Assembly (NCBI GenBank): GCA_039545355.1
Contig: BCJJ01000003.1
Coordinates: 1,509,092 to 1,573,091 of the forward strand
Length of the DNA stretch: 64,000 bases
DNA from: Trichosporon coremiiforme
Taxonomy: Eukaryota; Basidiomycota; Tremellomycetes; Trichosporonales; Trichosporonaceae
Direction of reading: 5' to 3'
Positions 42,919 to 54,471 of the stretch are shown here, in pieces (positions within the stretch are counted from its first letter, which is position 1; each line of letters starts with the position of its first letter). The position numbers and the translations under genes were made by a program. The notes under the pieces were generated by a model. It did not search any database. It saw nothing but the letters and a program-made list of their open reading frames with translations, and was not told where the DNA came from.

Positions 42919-45900
42919 CTACCACGGGTTCTCGAGGGCCATCTGCTCCTCGTCCGCGGCGCGCTTGTTCCACCCCGCGGCGTGGGCTGGCTCGCCGATC
43001 GGCGACGGGCCGAGGGCGCCCATACCACTGCTTGCGAAGGGGTTAGTGAACTCGGCGGGGTGCGGGCGCGCAGGCGGCGCCATCAGCTTGCCGTCCATGT
43101 CATACGAGCCCGACGGCGGGAGAGGGGAGTGCGACCCGCTCGGCGACGTGCTTGACGCCCAGGCATTGAAGCCTAACAGACCCTTTGGCGGGGGACTCGG
43201 CGCACGCGCGGGGCTGGCGGTGACGTTCGGGCTCGGTTCCGGCCACGCGGGCCGGTCCCAGGCGTCCTGGACTGAGAGCTTCTGCGCTGTTATCGCAATG
43301 TCGCCGTCGTCGTCGACTGGCAGGCCGAGGGCGCTACTGTCCCGTCCGTCGAAGGCAGAGTTGCTGCGCTGCGGCGCTGGCGGGGTGGTTTGCTCGTCTG
43401 GTGTCGGCGGAAGTGGTGGCGGCGCAGAGCCGGTCCGGTTCAGGGGTGAGGGTAAACGCACCGCGGGGACGGGGCGCGGGCTCGTCGCATCGGCCGGCTT
43501 GTCCGGGTCCACCTCCTTGCCGAGCTCACGCGAGATGGCGGCAAAGTCGAATCCGGCCGTCGCGGGGATGCGGCTGATAGCCTCCTTCTCCGCAGCGGCG
43601 GCGGCCTCGGCCGCCTCGATGTCCGCCTGACTGGGGCGCTCGCCCAAGTCCGCCTCCTCCGGCTCTTCCGCGACAGCACCCTCCTTGCCGTCGGTTGCGT
43701 TAGCAGTTCCGGCGGGGTGCTCCTCACGCGGCGGCAGCATGTCGTCCTCGTCAATATCGTTGTACGTGCTGCTGACACGCCCCGACGCGGTGCCCGACAT
43801 GGTACTACCACTGTCGTCCGAGCCGCGTCGCTTGGCCTTTTTCTTCCGGCGCGGGAAGATGCCGAGAATCTTCTTCTTCCGTCGAGCCTCTTCCTCCTCC
43901 TCGGTGATACGCTCGTTGACAGACATGTCCACCTCGGGGTCCTGATCGTCAGTTGAGCCAACCCTCCGTAAACTCACCTCCGGCTCGTCGAAAACGTCAG
44001 CAGTGCACGGGAAGCCCGCCTTGATGAGGAGTTGCGGCATGGAGGAGCGATAACTCATGTGTCCCGTGATGCAGTCCGTGACGTCGAGGTTCTCGAGTCC
44101 CGGGACCATCTCAACGGGTCGCAGACCAGCGACAGTGTTCAGACCACCAGTAGTCGCTCGGAAGAGGTAGCCGAGCACCCAATCGTTGGTCGCGTAGCCG
44201 TTCACAAACCGGCCGGCAACAACGGAGCGCGCCTCGAGCCACGTCTGGCGGTTGGCTGTGACGGTGCTTCCGAAGATGTACACGTCCTGGACGATACCGT
44301 ACGCCTTTTGGCGATGCAGCTCGAGGAGAGCGTAGAAGATAACTCGGGAGCCGAGGGAGAAACCAATCAGCGACGTGGGTCGGATACCGGCGTGTCGTGC
44401 TATGAGCGCGTCGGCGAGGACCAGTCCGGCCGCCCTGGATCGGTCGAGGGCGTTCGCCCAGGGGTTGTCGATGAGATATCCCAGTTTGGTCAGGAGCAGA
44501 GGCCACTGCAGCGCACTCATGAGCGCCGTCATGATGGTCGCCTGCAGCACCTGCTGCGAGACCTGGGTCAGCACCTCTGTGCCGATAATCTTGAGCGCGC
44601 CTCCCATCTCGCTCATCATCTCGGGTTCCCACAATACAGAAAACACGTCCCCGACCGCAGAGTCGAGGACCGAGAACGGCAGCCTCACGTCGTCCACCTT
44701 ACTCGCCATGAAGCCTCCGACAGTGATGTAGCAAGATACTCGCTTGTTGTTGTGCAGCGGCTTGAACTCGAACGTTCGCACCTCGCGCGTTCTTCGCGCC
44801 ATGCCGCGGCCGGCAATGTTCGCGCCCGTGACGACTCCGGTCGTCGTGATGATGGCCGCACCACCAGCACCGGCGAGGAAACCGGTCGTGCCCGTGATAC
44901 CGATCGTACCAAGAGCCGCACCGAGACCGGCGCCGATGACAGGTGCCAACAGACCAGCCGAAAGTCCAATGACGAGACCACCACCAACAGCGGCGAGACC
45001 CATGAGCGCGTAACGCTTGCGCTTGGCGGTCTTTGCTCGCGAGTCGATGACGTCGTCCTGCTCGAGTTGGCCGACGCTCTCCTCGAGCTCGAGCGCCTCG
45101 GTGACACGGTTCTCAAAGCGCACGATGTCCATCCAGCCGAACCCGAGCGCGTTCGCGACGCGCTCCAGGAATGCCCGTGATCGCGCATCGTACAGCGAGT
45201 CGGCGACCAGCACGAGGAACAGGTCGCAGAGCTGATGTCAGCTGAGGTTTGCGGGCGCCACAGCGACTTACCACGGTCCATCGGATGTCTAGTGTGATGT
45301 TCTCGTCTGCCGTCGACATCGTGGTCGAGACTCCCGGCAGAGAGGGCATGTGCTCCGTGCCTTGCTTCAGCGGCTCGACCGCCTGCACGTCTCCCGGCAG
45401 CTTGGTGTCGCCGGGGAGCTGCGTGTGGGCACCCCGGGGGGTGCCCTCGTCGCTGACTCCTCCGCTCTTCGGCGTCTTGCTTAGATCCGGCGACAGCATC
45501 TCCCCACTTCCGATCTTGGGCGTCTTGTTGACGTCGGGCGACTGCGGGGCCTTCTCTGGCGGTACCGGCGAGTCAAAGCTACTCCGTCCAATGTCGCCGT
45601 CGTCGTCGAAGCTGCTGCCGATATCGACGCCAATATCCCCGGCGTCCTCTTTCGGCGGTGGCGGCGGCGGCGCGTCGTTCTGCGAACCTCCGATATCGCC
45701 CATGTCGCCCATGTCACCCATGTCCCCATCGTCGAAGGGGTTGCCCGATGACGAGAACAGGCTGCTGCTCCCGTGCGATGCTGGCGGTGATAGCCGCCGG
45801 TCCTCGGTCGACTTTGGCGGAACGGCGGGTGGTGTTGACGGTGATGGATCGACCTCCGCATATGGAGGTGCCGGGTCATGGGAGATATCGTCACTCTCGG

Positions 45901-46932
45901 ACCGTGTGTCGTCGTGGTTCTCCTCGGCCTTGCGAGCTTCCTCCTCCTCGGCCTCTTTCCGGGCGACGGCTTCGCGCTCAGCCTCCTCGGCCTCCTCGAT
46001 GTCGCGCCGTTTCCGCGCCTCGGGGTCGTAGTCGGGATTCTTGACCGTGTGCGTCGTCATGAGTGCCGGGACGAGGTCGGCGGGGTCGACGCCGTGCTCC
46101 TGCAATGACTGGATCATGTGCTGCTCTGATGATGTCAGTTATGCTTCGATAGAGCCAACTCACCCTCTCGCTCGACGTCCATGTGCTGGAACAGCCGCGC
46201 CATGATCTTGATCATCCAGATCTTCCCGCTCTCGACGACGGGCACCTCCGTCTCGCGCGCCTTGCCCTTGAGTAAGTTGCGCTGCTTCATCTTGTAGCCC
46301 TCCCAACCTCGGGCCATGTCCTTGATCATGCGGCCCATGATGAGCTGGCACAGCCCAACGTAGGCAATACGCTGTCCCTCGGTCAGCAGGTCCTTCGTGG
46401 CCTGCATCTGGGACAGCGGCGTCATGGCCTGGTTGTCGTCAAAGAGATAGCGGGTGCGCATGTGGACTTCCTCGCTCTCCTCGTCCTCCTCGAGCCGGAG
46501 GCGGGTGTAATCGCTCTCGTCGATCGAGTTGCCCTTCTCGCGCCAACTCTCGGACGCCAGCGTGTCGACCCCGAGCTCGAGATGCTGGCCCGTCGCGTTC
46601 GACTGCGTCTTGTCCTCGCCATCATCGATGCGCTCGGGCCGGTACCCGTAGCGCTTGTCGTCGATTGCGTCGAACTCGCTTGTGAAGTCGTTCGACCGCA
46701 CGACCGGCATGTCTGAGAGTTGTCAGCGAGTGTGCGAGCGCAGCGAGCACAATGCCCCAACCGGGAGCAATCGGAGTCTCGCCCATGCATGCATGCATGA
46801 ACATGGACGGCGTCGAGTGCGATCGACCCCCGATCGAACACTGCATGTCAACATACCCTGCCAACCGTCATCGTCGTCGAGGTCAGACCAGGAGGAAGGG
46901 GGCGGCGCCAGTCCGCGCGGTGCGGGTGCCAT
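42919..46932 (-). CDS. DUF726 alpha/beta-hydrolase-fold membrane protein (TMCO4 / yeast YFL034W type)
   Basis: Five exons (46932-46857, 46712-46164, 46125-45272, 45231-43978, 43941-42919) give 1251 aa. The 36-nt last intron is in phase and hidden inside a long ORF. The conserved core (about residues 490-880) has the helix LCDLFLVLVADSLYDAR and a Gly/Ala-rich double membrane segment (LMGLAAVGGGLVIGLSAGLLAP, then ALGTIGITGTTGFLAG). YITVGGFM and then the nucleophile elbow IGFSLGSRVIFY (Ser785) follow, as in DUF726 proteins. The N-terminal 490 residues include a helical region (QATKDLLTEGQRIAYVGLC) and a Pro/acidic linker with a GDMGDMGDMGD repeat. The C-terminal 370 residues are low-complexity with a basic KKKILGIFPRRKKKAKRRG patch. 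The yeast relative associates with Golgi and vesicle membranes. Enzymatic activity is untested. The first intron (144 nt) holds a CATG/GCAT microsatellite at 46784-46799. Confidence 0.88.
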
Positions 46933-47340
46933 GGCCGGAGCTTGCCTGATGTTCCTGCTGAGTGTGTCCGGCGCGTGGAGGAGTGTGGAGTAAGTGCAAA
47001 GCAAAGAGCAAAGATGAGGTGGGTAGATAGAGTTGCTATCACGTTGGAGGAATTCGACGACACCAGGCTCGCGTGGCACAGGGTCCACTGTGGTCCGCTG
47101 GCCCACGCCGTCTGTGCCGCAACGTACGCCCTTGCCACCGCGCCAGCGCGCCAGGCCGCCGGCCCACGGCTCCCGGCTTCTTCCTTTCCTTAACCCATCT
47201 CACGTTTCGCATGACCTTATGTCCAACAGCCTCGACTCCTCCAGTCGCAGTCATGCTTCACATTCTCCCAGTCGTAGTGTGAGAATGCACTGCGCTGTGC
47301 ATATTCCTGCGCTCTATCTATCTATAGTCGAAACCAGGGT
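46933..47340. other. intergenic region (DUF726 promoter; methyltransferase 3' end)
   Basis: Both neighbours are on the minus strand, so this region holds the promoter and leader of the DUF726 gene and the terminator of the methyltransferase gene. No further gene is seen. Confidence 0.55.
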
Positions 47341-48636
47341 TCACAGGTCCACGCCGGCTACCCAGATTTCGGTCTCTCCCGTCTTTTCGGCGCCCTGGAC
47401 GCGATCGACCAATACCGTCTTTATGCCCCTTGCAGCGAGCATGGTCCAGAGATCGCGCTCGGCCTCGTCCCTCTGCTTGTATGCTAGCAACAATAATGGC
47501 GCCGGTCGGCCTTCCGGCTTCAGCAGTCGCTCCAACGTCGCTACAAGACATGGGAACGAGGCCGTGTTGTACGTGACGTCGGCGGCGCTGGGGTCAGCTC
47601 TGGGTTGAGGGGGAGAAAGAGTTGCAGATAGGAGTGAACTTACAAGACGAGCGAAGGCCAATCCTCCTCGACCCAAGAGGGCATTGGCGCGTCCCAATCG
47701 AGAACCTTTGCAGAAACATCAACCCCGTTCAAGTCAATGTTCTGCTGCATGATCTCCATCGCCGAGTCTGGGCGTAAGTTATCACCAACTTCTCAAACTC
47801 ACCAAGATCCGTCGCCGTTATCCGCGCTGTCGGCGCAAGCGGCGAGAGGGCAATACTGACCAGCCCCGTCCCGCTTCCCAACTCGAGCACGCTCTTTCCT
47901 TTGATGAGATCGAGCACTCTCCGGGCGTCCTTGTGCGCATGCTGCTGGGAGATGTACCGTCCCAACCAGGCACTGAGCGCGAGTCCAGAGTCCCACACTT
48001 TCTGTCCCTGTCAGCTAACCAACCCGATCATAGCTCACCTTATCCAGGTCAAAGCTGGTTTGCTCCACGACCTTGAGCGCACCGTAGGACGTGGGCCAGG
48101 AGCGCGCGATGCGGCTCTGCTTGGCGCCTTCCTTCACCTTGCCCTTGCCCTTATCTCCCTTCTTCCCCTTGCTGTCTCCCCTGCCCTTCGCCTTGGAGTC
48201 AGACGGAGACGCGGGGAGGATCTCGATGCCTTCGCTCCACACGCCGAGTACGCCCGGATCGGCCAAGAGTCTCTCGAGGGGGATCGAACTCGGCCCCTCC
48301 GCCGGCGGCGCGAGCAGGCCCAATCTCCAAAGCTCGCCAACCCGCGCTCCCTTTGGCAATGGGACTGAGATGGGCTTGTACGTGCTCATGGGGGGTTCGA
48401 AGGTCGTGAGCACCTGTGTGGGAAGCGGTTGGGAGGGCGGGTGCAGCCTGTGCCAGGTGTAGAGCACTTCGGTGGGTGTCTCGCGCAGTCTGAAATGTCA
48501 GCTCACGGAGGATGGACAGCTGGGGGAGTACTCACTCCGTTCGCAGGTCGTTTGCGACTTGCGGCGTGATCACGACCAGCTCGCCGAGCGGCGTGGCTAC
48601 CGGTGGCGGACGCAAGAAGGAGAGGTACCAGTACAT
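47341..48636 (-). CDS. seven-beta-strand (family 16) protein methyltransferase, likely lysine-specific
   Basis: Five exons (48636-48536, 48489-48039, 48001-47803, 47767-47644, 47587-47341) give 373 aa with all phases closing. The SAM-binding core shows motif I VLELGSGTGLVSIAL (Glu224 to Gly230), the acidic loop TATDLDSAMEIMQQNI after it, a post-motif LDWDAP and the FAADVTYN strand. This DVxYN-type ending is typical of METTL21/EFM-like enzymes, which methylate lysines of elongation factors or chaperones. An upstream WxS/GL block (VWDSGLALSAWLGRYI) is also typical. A Lys-rich insert (KAKGRGDSKGKKGDKGKGK) lies near residues 140-160. The substrate cannot be assigned. Start ATG 48636 gives MYWYLSFLRPP; no alternative start is better placed. 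Confidence 0.88.
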
Positions 48637-48923
48637 CGTCCTATCGTGCTTGTCGGGACTTGTGTTGTTCGTCGCAAAGCGTCAACATCGATCGGCAACT
48701 TTTGGTCGACCTCCACTCAGACCTCCACTCTGTGGATCGTGGTCACGTGCACATTCCCCCGCATCACTGACCTTCATCTAGCTGGACTAAGAAACGGCCA
48801 AGCCGACGGTAAAGAGGCAGATGCAATGCATTTTCGAGGTAATATATGCGCAAAAAGTACGGTACACCAATATGGGTTGAGTATGTTACTAGTTTTTACT
48901 ACTGTTCTATGCGACAAGCTGGT

Positions 48924-51900
48924 CTATCGGGCAACACCCCTAGCCCGCTTGGGCTGACTGGCCGAGACCTCGACCACATCGTCGTCCTCGTCCTTCATCT
49001 CCACGTCCGTGCCCGGAGTCGCAGCGTCTCCCTCTGCCTCGAATTTCGTGCGCAGCGTCTTGAGAAGGGACTTCTTGACCTCGGCGGCCGTCTTGTCCTC
49101 GCTCGCATCCGTTGCTGGCGTCCCGGCGCCCGTGGCCACGCCGTCACCGCCCACCATGTCGTCGAGCTGCAGCTTGGTCTGTCCGATGGCCGCAATGTCC
49201 TCGTCTATACTGCCCCGAGACACGAGCTTGATTACCTCGACGGGCCGCTCCTGGCCGATACGGTACGCGCGGTCCGCGGCCTGCTTGTCGTTGTGCGGGT
49301 TGAAGTCTTGGTCGAAAATGACCACGACGCTGGCCGCGGTCAGGTTGATGCCCACGCCGCCCGCTTTCGTCGAGAGTAAGAAGATGGGGATGGCGGGGTC
49401 CTCATTGAACTCGTCTACGATGGACTGGCGCTCGTCCGTGCGCGTCTGTCCGTCGAGACGCACGTACTTGACCCCCTTCGACGACAGGGCGACCTCGAGA
49501 ATGTTCAGGATCATCGTGAACTGCGAGAAGAGGAGGATACGCTTACCCTCCGCCTCGCACCGGTCTATGATCCGCAGGAGCGCGGCCATCTTGCCTCCCT
49601 CCAGGAACTCCTTCTCGTCCAGCGCGAAATGCGACAGCTCCTCGTGCTCTTTCACGAAATTGTGGATCTCCGCGTCCGTCATCACCTCGAGGTCTTCGAC
49701 GACATAGTCGAAATTGCTGTCGCACCACGTCGGCGTGTTGAGACAGGCGCGCGCGATCTGCTTCAGTTTCGGCATCGTGTAGATCCGTCTGAAGAGCAAG
49801 GGGTGGGAGGCGGCTTTGCGCAGCTCCATCAGAATGTTGGAGCTGGACTGGTCCTTCGCCGTCGCTGCTGCCTTCTTCTTCCCTCCCTTTGCTGCCTTGG
49901 GCTTGCCGTCTTCGTCCACGTCGCCGTCGGCTGCCGCCTCGAGCGCCTCCTCGCTCATGGACGCGATCGCCTTGCGGCTCCTAAGCAGCGTGTCGCGGTA
50001 GAGCTTGGCTTGCGTCGGGGTCATTTCGCACTCCTCGGTCGTCTCGATCTTGGGCGGGAGCGTCAGTACGTGCGCTTTGCGTCGTCGCAGCACAAAGGGG
50101 GTGAGCATCGTGCGCGCACGCGACACGCGGTTTTGGCTCAGCATGCTCGCCGCCTGCTTGCCTGCGCCGCCTGCGCCGCCGCTCTGCACCTTGAAGATGG
50201 CGCGGAGGTGGGGCTCTGCCTCGGCGAACACCTTGCGGTGAATGAACATGAGCAGTGATACGAGTTCCTGCAGGTTGTTCTGCACCGGCGTACCCGTTAA
50301 AAGCAGGCGCCACTCGGGCTTGATCGAGAGCAGGTCGATGTACCTCTTGCTCACAAAGTTCTTGAGCATGTGGGCCTCATCGTAGACGCAGGTCTTGAAG
50401 TCAATCTTCTTCTTAAAGAAGGACAGGTCGTCGTGGCTCGTCACCTGCGTGTAACTCGCGAGGACCACCTCGAGCTCGCCCGCGCGGAACTTGTGCTTGA
50501 GCTCGGACCGGAGCTCGACGCGCTCAGCCTGCGAACCATAGTACGTGTCGACGCTGATGTCGGGGGCGAAGCGCTCAAACTCGCGCGTCCAGTTCTCGAG
50601 CGTCGACGCGGGCACGAAGATCATGTGCGGGCCGTGGATGCCGCGCTCCTTCAGGTGCGCGAGGAAGGCAATGACCTGGATCGTCTTGCCGAGACCCATC
50701 TCGTCGGCGAGGATGCACCCGATCTTGCGGCTGTAGAGGAGGTTGAGCCAGTTGACGCCGAGCAGCTGGTAGTCCTTGAGCACCGTGCCGTCGGAGAGCA
50801 GCGACGGCTGCTGGCGGATGTACGACGCGAGGATCTTCTTCTTGTGCGTGTTCGTCTCGCTTAACAGCAGCTCGGACACCTTGGCGACATCGACCTTGAC
50901 GTCGTTTAGGTTCGACGGCGTGCCCGTGACAGAGTCGCTGGCAGTCGACGCGCCCTTCCAAACAGACAGCGTGTTGGCAATCTCGTCCGCGATGCTCTCG
51001 CACCGGTTCAGGCAGGAGTCGATCTGAACGTAACCTTCCATGATGTCGACGTATTGCTCGAAGAGCTTGAACGACACGCCGCGCGCCTTGCGCAGCTTGG
51101 CCGCGACGTCGTCGGCATCGTCGTACGGCCGCAATGAAATGATCTTGTTCGCCTGTTCCTCGCTGCACGCAATCGTGCCCATGAGGGTCTCGACGCTGTC
51201 CTCGTTGAACCCGCGCAGGGCCGCGCCCTCGGCGTCAATCTCCTCGTCGTCGTCCTCGATTGTGCGCTTCTTCTTCCTCGCGCGAGTGTCCTCCCCGCTC
51301 CAGGCGTCCGAACCGTCGCTCTCCGCCCCACTCTCGGCAGCACTCTCCTCCTCGGCGTCGCGTCTCGGCTTGTCGCCCTTGGAACGTTTAGCGTAAATGG
51401 TCGAGTTCTCATTCCTGCGTTTCTTCTTGGGCGACTCGATCGTGGTGCTGACGGTGGGTCTGGGCCGGGACGACTGGGACGCGAAGGGCGAGGCAGGCTG
51501 GCTCGACGCCGGAGTCGATGGCGACGGCGTCGGCGCATACGCAAAGCTCTTGAGCTTGCTCGAGATCGTGGAGCTGTTCTGCGCGAGCTGCGCCTGTCGC
51601 TCCGCCGTCAGGCCGCGCTCGTGCGCTTCCCGCACCCGGTCCAGGACCTCTTCCGGGTTGTTCGGATTCCGGATGATTGCCTGGTGCACCTCGGCGCGGT
51701 TCGCTTTCGGGAACTGCGCTATCAGTTTCTGAATGCGCGCCTCGACGTCGGCGTTGTGCTGATCACGGGCGGCGGCGACCAGTTTCGGCGGGCCCTTGCG
51801 GGGAAGTGCGGGCTTGCTGGAGGACGCGGAGCGCGACGCCGGGAGCGAAGCGGAGGCTGAGGAGGCGAGCGGTGCCGGTACCGGTTTCGTCGGCGAAGCG

Positions 51901-52248
51901 TCCGGGTCCGCCCTCCGCTTCAGTCTGCTGAGCGGCTGCGGCGAAGATGGCGAGTACTCTCCCAAACTCTTCTTGGCCGGACTCGTGACAAGTCGGCCGA
52001 GGTTCGACGAGGGGATCTGTGTGCGCCCCATTCCTGCCGGCGACGGAGCAGTCGGACTGCTGGCGGGGACGAGCACGCGCGCCGGGTCCGGTGATGGTGT
52101 CGCCGAGTCGATGACTATCGGTCGGGTGGGGCCGCCTGCTGGGGCTGCTGCTCGACGCTTGAGCTTTTCGAGCGCGTCCTGTTTGTCAGCTGGGGGCGTC
52201 GTGAAGTTGAGTAGTACATACCCGTCGCTTCTCCTCGGCCGCGGTCAT
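48924..52248 (-). CDS. FUN30: SNF2-family chromatin remodeller Fun30/SMARCAD1
   Basis: Two exons: 52248-52222 (MTAAEEKRR) and 52178-48924, giving 1093 aa. Fun30 remodels nucleosomes at heterochromatin and during resection of DNA ends. Residues about 151-195 form a CUE ubiquitin-binding module (VEARIQKLIAQFPKANRAEV). A helical SMARCAD1-type segment (QANKIISLRPYDDADDVAAKL) precedes the ATPase. The Snf2 core has ILADEMGLGKTIQ (Walker A, about residue 500), DEAH (about 607), LLTGTPVQNN, and the helicase-C part LLLFSQFTMILNILE, DGQTRTDERQ, LLSTKAGGVGINL and QAADRAYRIGQ (about 974). A Lys/Ala-rich insert (AAKGGKKKAAATAKD) sits between the lobes. The acidic tail includes DEDDDVVEVS. The tiny first exon would be missed by ORF calls. 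Confidence 0.95.
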
Positions 52249-52857
52249 GATAAGTTACAGTGTGCAGGGGGGAGTAGGTGAGAGGAAGGGGGAGATGAAG
52301 AGAGGGAGAGAAGAGGTGCCCCACAGACGGAGTGGGATGGGGGAGATTGACGAGATGGAGCGATGAGAAGGGTGTTGTGTGCAAGTGCGAGCTGGGTTGT
52401 TATCGTTCTGCAGAACGTACGGGTGGCGCGTCAAGTCTGCTGGAGTGGACGTGTGATGCGGGGTCGCCAGTCGCGTTCGCTCACGCGCTCAAAATTTCTA
52501 ATTTACCCCAGATATACCGCGGTCAACTCTGCCAGTCCTAATCCAGCCGTCGACGCCCATTACGTTCCTGTCGCTTGCCTTGCAGTTGACTCAACTCCCA
52601 CTCTGTGCCCACTCCCATCGTCATGCTTCTCCGCCGCCTGGACAGCTGGACACTGCGCGTCATCGCAGCAAGACGTGATTTAGCTATTGGTGCATTACAG
52701 TTTTACAAAAATGATACGGGCGATCCTTCTGACCCCCATGCTTCTCCTTCCTCCAGATCCCCAAGGGTCCAAGATGCGTTGCGATGTGTTTGATGCCGGT
52801 TGCGGTGCGTGCCCGTTAGGGGCGTGATACAATGAGCGGGCGAGCGAGCGAGCGGGT
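52249..52857. other. intergenic region (FUN30 promoter; RIB1 3' end)
   Basis: Both flanking genes are on the minus strand. GAGAGG-rich purine tracts at 52265-52370 form the leader side of FUN30. A GAGCGAGCGAGCGGG repeat lies just beyond the RIB1 stop at about 52834-52856. No gene is seen. Confidence 0.55.
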
Positions 52858-54471
52858 CTACTGCGTGGTCGGCTCGTTCTCGGTGGCCTCAGTCGACTCG
52901 GGGATGTCGATCATGTGGCCCATGCGCTCGATTTTCGTGCGGAGGTACTTGTCGAGCTCCGGGGCGCGTGTCGTCGTCGCGCCAAGGAGTCCGACGCCTG
53001 CTCTCCGCGCGCGCCACTCGTCGTACTCCTTCTCCTCGGCCTGGCTGGGGCAGTCATGGCGACACTGCCAGTCACGCGGGACCATACCGACACGGTCCGA
53101 GATGCGGATGCCCTCGCCGCTGAGACCGACGACCTTCTCCGGGTTGTTCGTGAGCAGGCGCACACCGCCCTTGCCGAGCGCTTCGTCGCCGGCGAGACCG
53201 AGGTCGCGCAAGATCTCGGCAGCGACGGCGTATGTTCGCTCGTCGGCACCGTGGCCGAGCATCAGGTTCGCAGTCACAGTGTCGTGGCCGAGGTCCTGGA
53301 GGTTGTAGGCGCGGATCTTCTCGAGGAGACCGATACCGCGACCCTCTTGCCGCATGTAGATGACAACACCGCGGCCCGGCACGAGCTGTCCCCGCTGGTG
53401 CGGTGACGGGGCACGCGAAGCCTCAGGCGTCGGGAGGTACTCGGAAGTAGCGTCGGAGGGTAAACGCTGAGGCTCGGCGATACGGCGCATAGCCTCGTCG
53501 AGCTGCTCGCCGCAGTCACAGCGGAGCGAGCCGATCGTCTCGCCCGTGAAGCACTCGGAGTGGATGCGGACGAGCGGACGAATGTCGACCTCGTCGTCCT
53601 CGCCCAAGGCGTCCTCCGCATTGTACTCGGCCTGCGATTTCGGCTTGGACGCCTGCCCCTCGCCTCCGGGGTGGAGCCGTCCGACATAGGCACCGCGGAC
53701 GACTCGCTCCATCTCCGTCTCGCCATCGCGCCAGACAGCATCAAGTGATCGCGAGCGGATCTCCTTGCGGCCCTTGGGGGCGGCGGCGCGGGCCTCGGGG
53801 TCGAGCTGGATCGGGTCCATCACAATCGCAAGGTGCTCCTTGTTGTCGTGCGAGTTGTGGTAAAGGTGGAGGAAGACCTCGCCGTGCGGGGTGGGCACAC
53901 GGGTGCGGGCCATGCACTTGACCTGCGGCTGGCTGGAGGGCTTGCCGACGGGCATGCCACGACCGTGGTAGAAGTTGACGTGGGCGGGGGAAGCCTGCTG
54001 CAGGAGCTGGCTCACGGGCTGGGGGTCGATCGACATTCGTCGCTTGCGCTCAGCGAGGGCGGGTGCCGGTGCCGGTGCCGGCGCAGCAGAAACGGGGGCG
54101 GCGGGTGCCGCAACCTTAGCGGGCTGCTCCACGCCAGCCTCGGCCTGCTCCTTGGCCATGCGCTCCGAGCGGGGAGCCTGCATACTCTTCCGCGGAGGCA
54201 TGGGGGACTGCGGCCGGCTCTCATCGCAGGCGGCATAGGGCATCGTGCCGTGTCCGAAGTGGTGTCTCGTGACCTTGTCGCTGCCTGCGAGAACGGCGGT
54301 GAGGAGGAGCGAGTCAAGCGGCTGGTCTCGGCGGGGAAGGCCCTTCTTCTTGTTCGGGTTCGGTCCGTCTGCGGTGAGAAGGGAGAGGATGTCGAGGTCG
54401 CCCTGGGAAACGTGGTGTTGGGCCTGCTGCTGGTGGGGAAGAGATGGAGAGACTGTTGCTGTCGCGGGCAT
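52858..54471 (-). CDS. RIB1: GTP cyclohydrolase II (riboflavin synthesis)
   Basis: A single exon of 537 aa. It converts GTP to 2,5-diamino-6-ribosylamino-pyrimidinone phosphate, formate and pyrophosphate, the first step of riboflavin synthesis. The catalytic domain shows RTRVPTPHGEVFLHLY, LVRIHSECFTGETIGSLRCDCG with zinc ligands Cys307, Cys318 and Cys320, and GVVIYMRQEGRGIGLLEKIRAY carrying the catalytic Arg and GTP-binding residues. DLGHDTVTANLMLG, VRLLTNNPEK and ISDRVGMV follow. The N-terminal 190 residues (Gln/Ala/Pro-rich) and two inserts, one around SKPKSQAEYNAEDALGEDDE and one between GEQLDEAMRRIAEP and RGVVIYM, make it longer than yeast Rib1 (about 345 aa). The start gives MPATATVSPS. 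No intron is needed. Confidence 0.95.
   Translation of the reverse strand: MPATATVSPSLPHQQQAQHHVSQGDLDILSLLTADGPNPNKKKGLPRRDQPLDSLLLTAVLAGSDKVTRHHFGHGTMPYAACDESRPQSPMPPRKSMQAPRSERMAKEQAEAGVEQPAKVAAPAAPVSAAPAPAPAPALAERKRRMSIDPQPVSQLLQQASPAHVNFYHGRGMPVGKPSSQPQVKCMARTRVPTPHGEVFLHLYHNSHDNKEHLAIVMDPIQLDPEARAAAPKGRKEIRSRSLDAVWRDGETEMERVVRGAYVGRLHPGGEGQASKPKSQAEYNAEDALGEDDEVDIRPLVRIHSECFTGETIGSLRCDCGEQLDEAMRRIAEPQRLPSDATSEYLPTPEASRAPSPHQRGQLVPGRGVVIYMRQEGRGIGLLEKIRAYNLQDLGHDTVTANLMLGHGADERTYAVAAEILRDLGLAGDEALGKGGVRLLTNNPEKVVGLSGEGIRISDRVGMVPRDWQCRHDCPSQAEEKEYDEWRARRAGVGLLGATTTRAPELDKYLRTKIERMGHMIDIPESTEATENEPTTQ

Noticed and set aside
44032..45180. 382-codon plus frame opposite the DUF726 core
   Set aside because: Antisense shadow of a well-supported family domain; no motifs of its own.
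48275..48300. GGGGATCGAACTCGG as a possible tRNA T-arm
   Set aside because: It lies in a coding exon of the methyltransferase and no other tRNA arm pairs around it.
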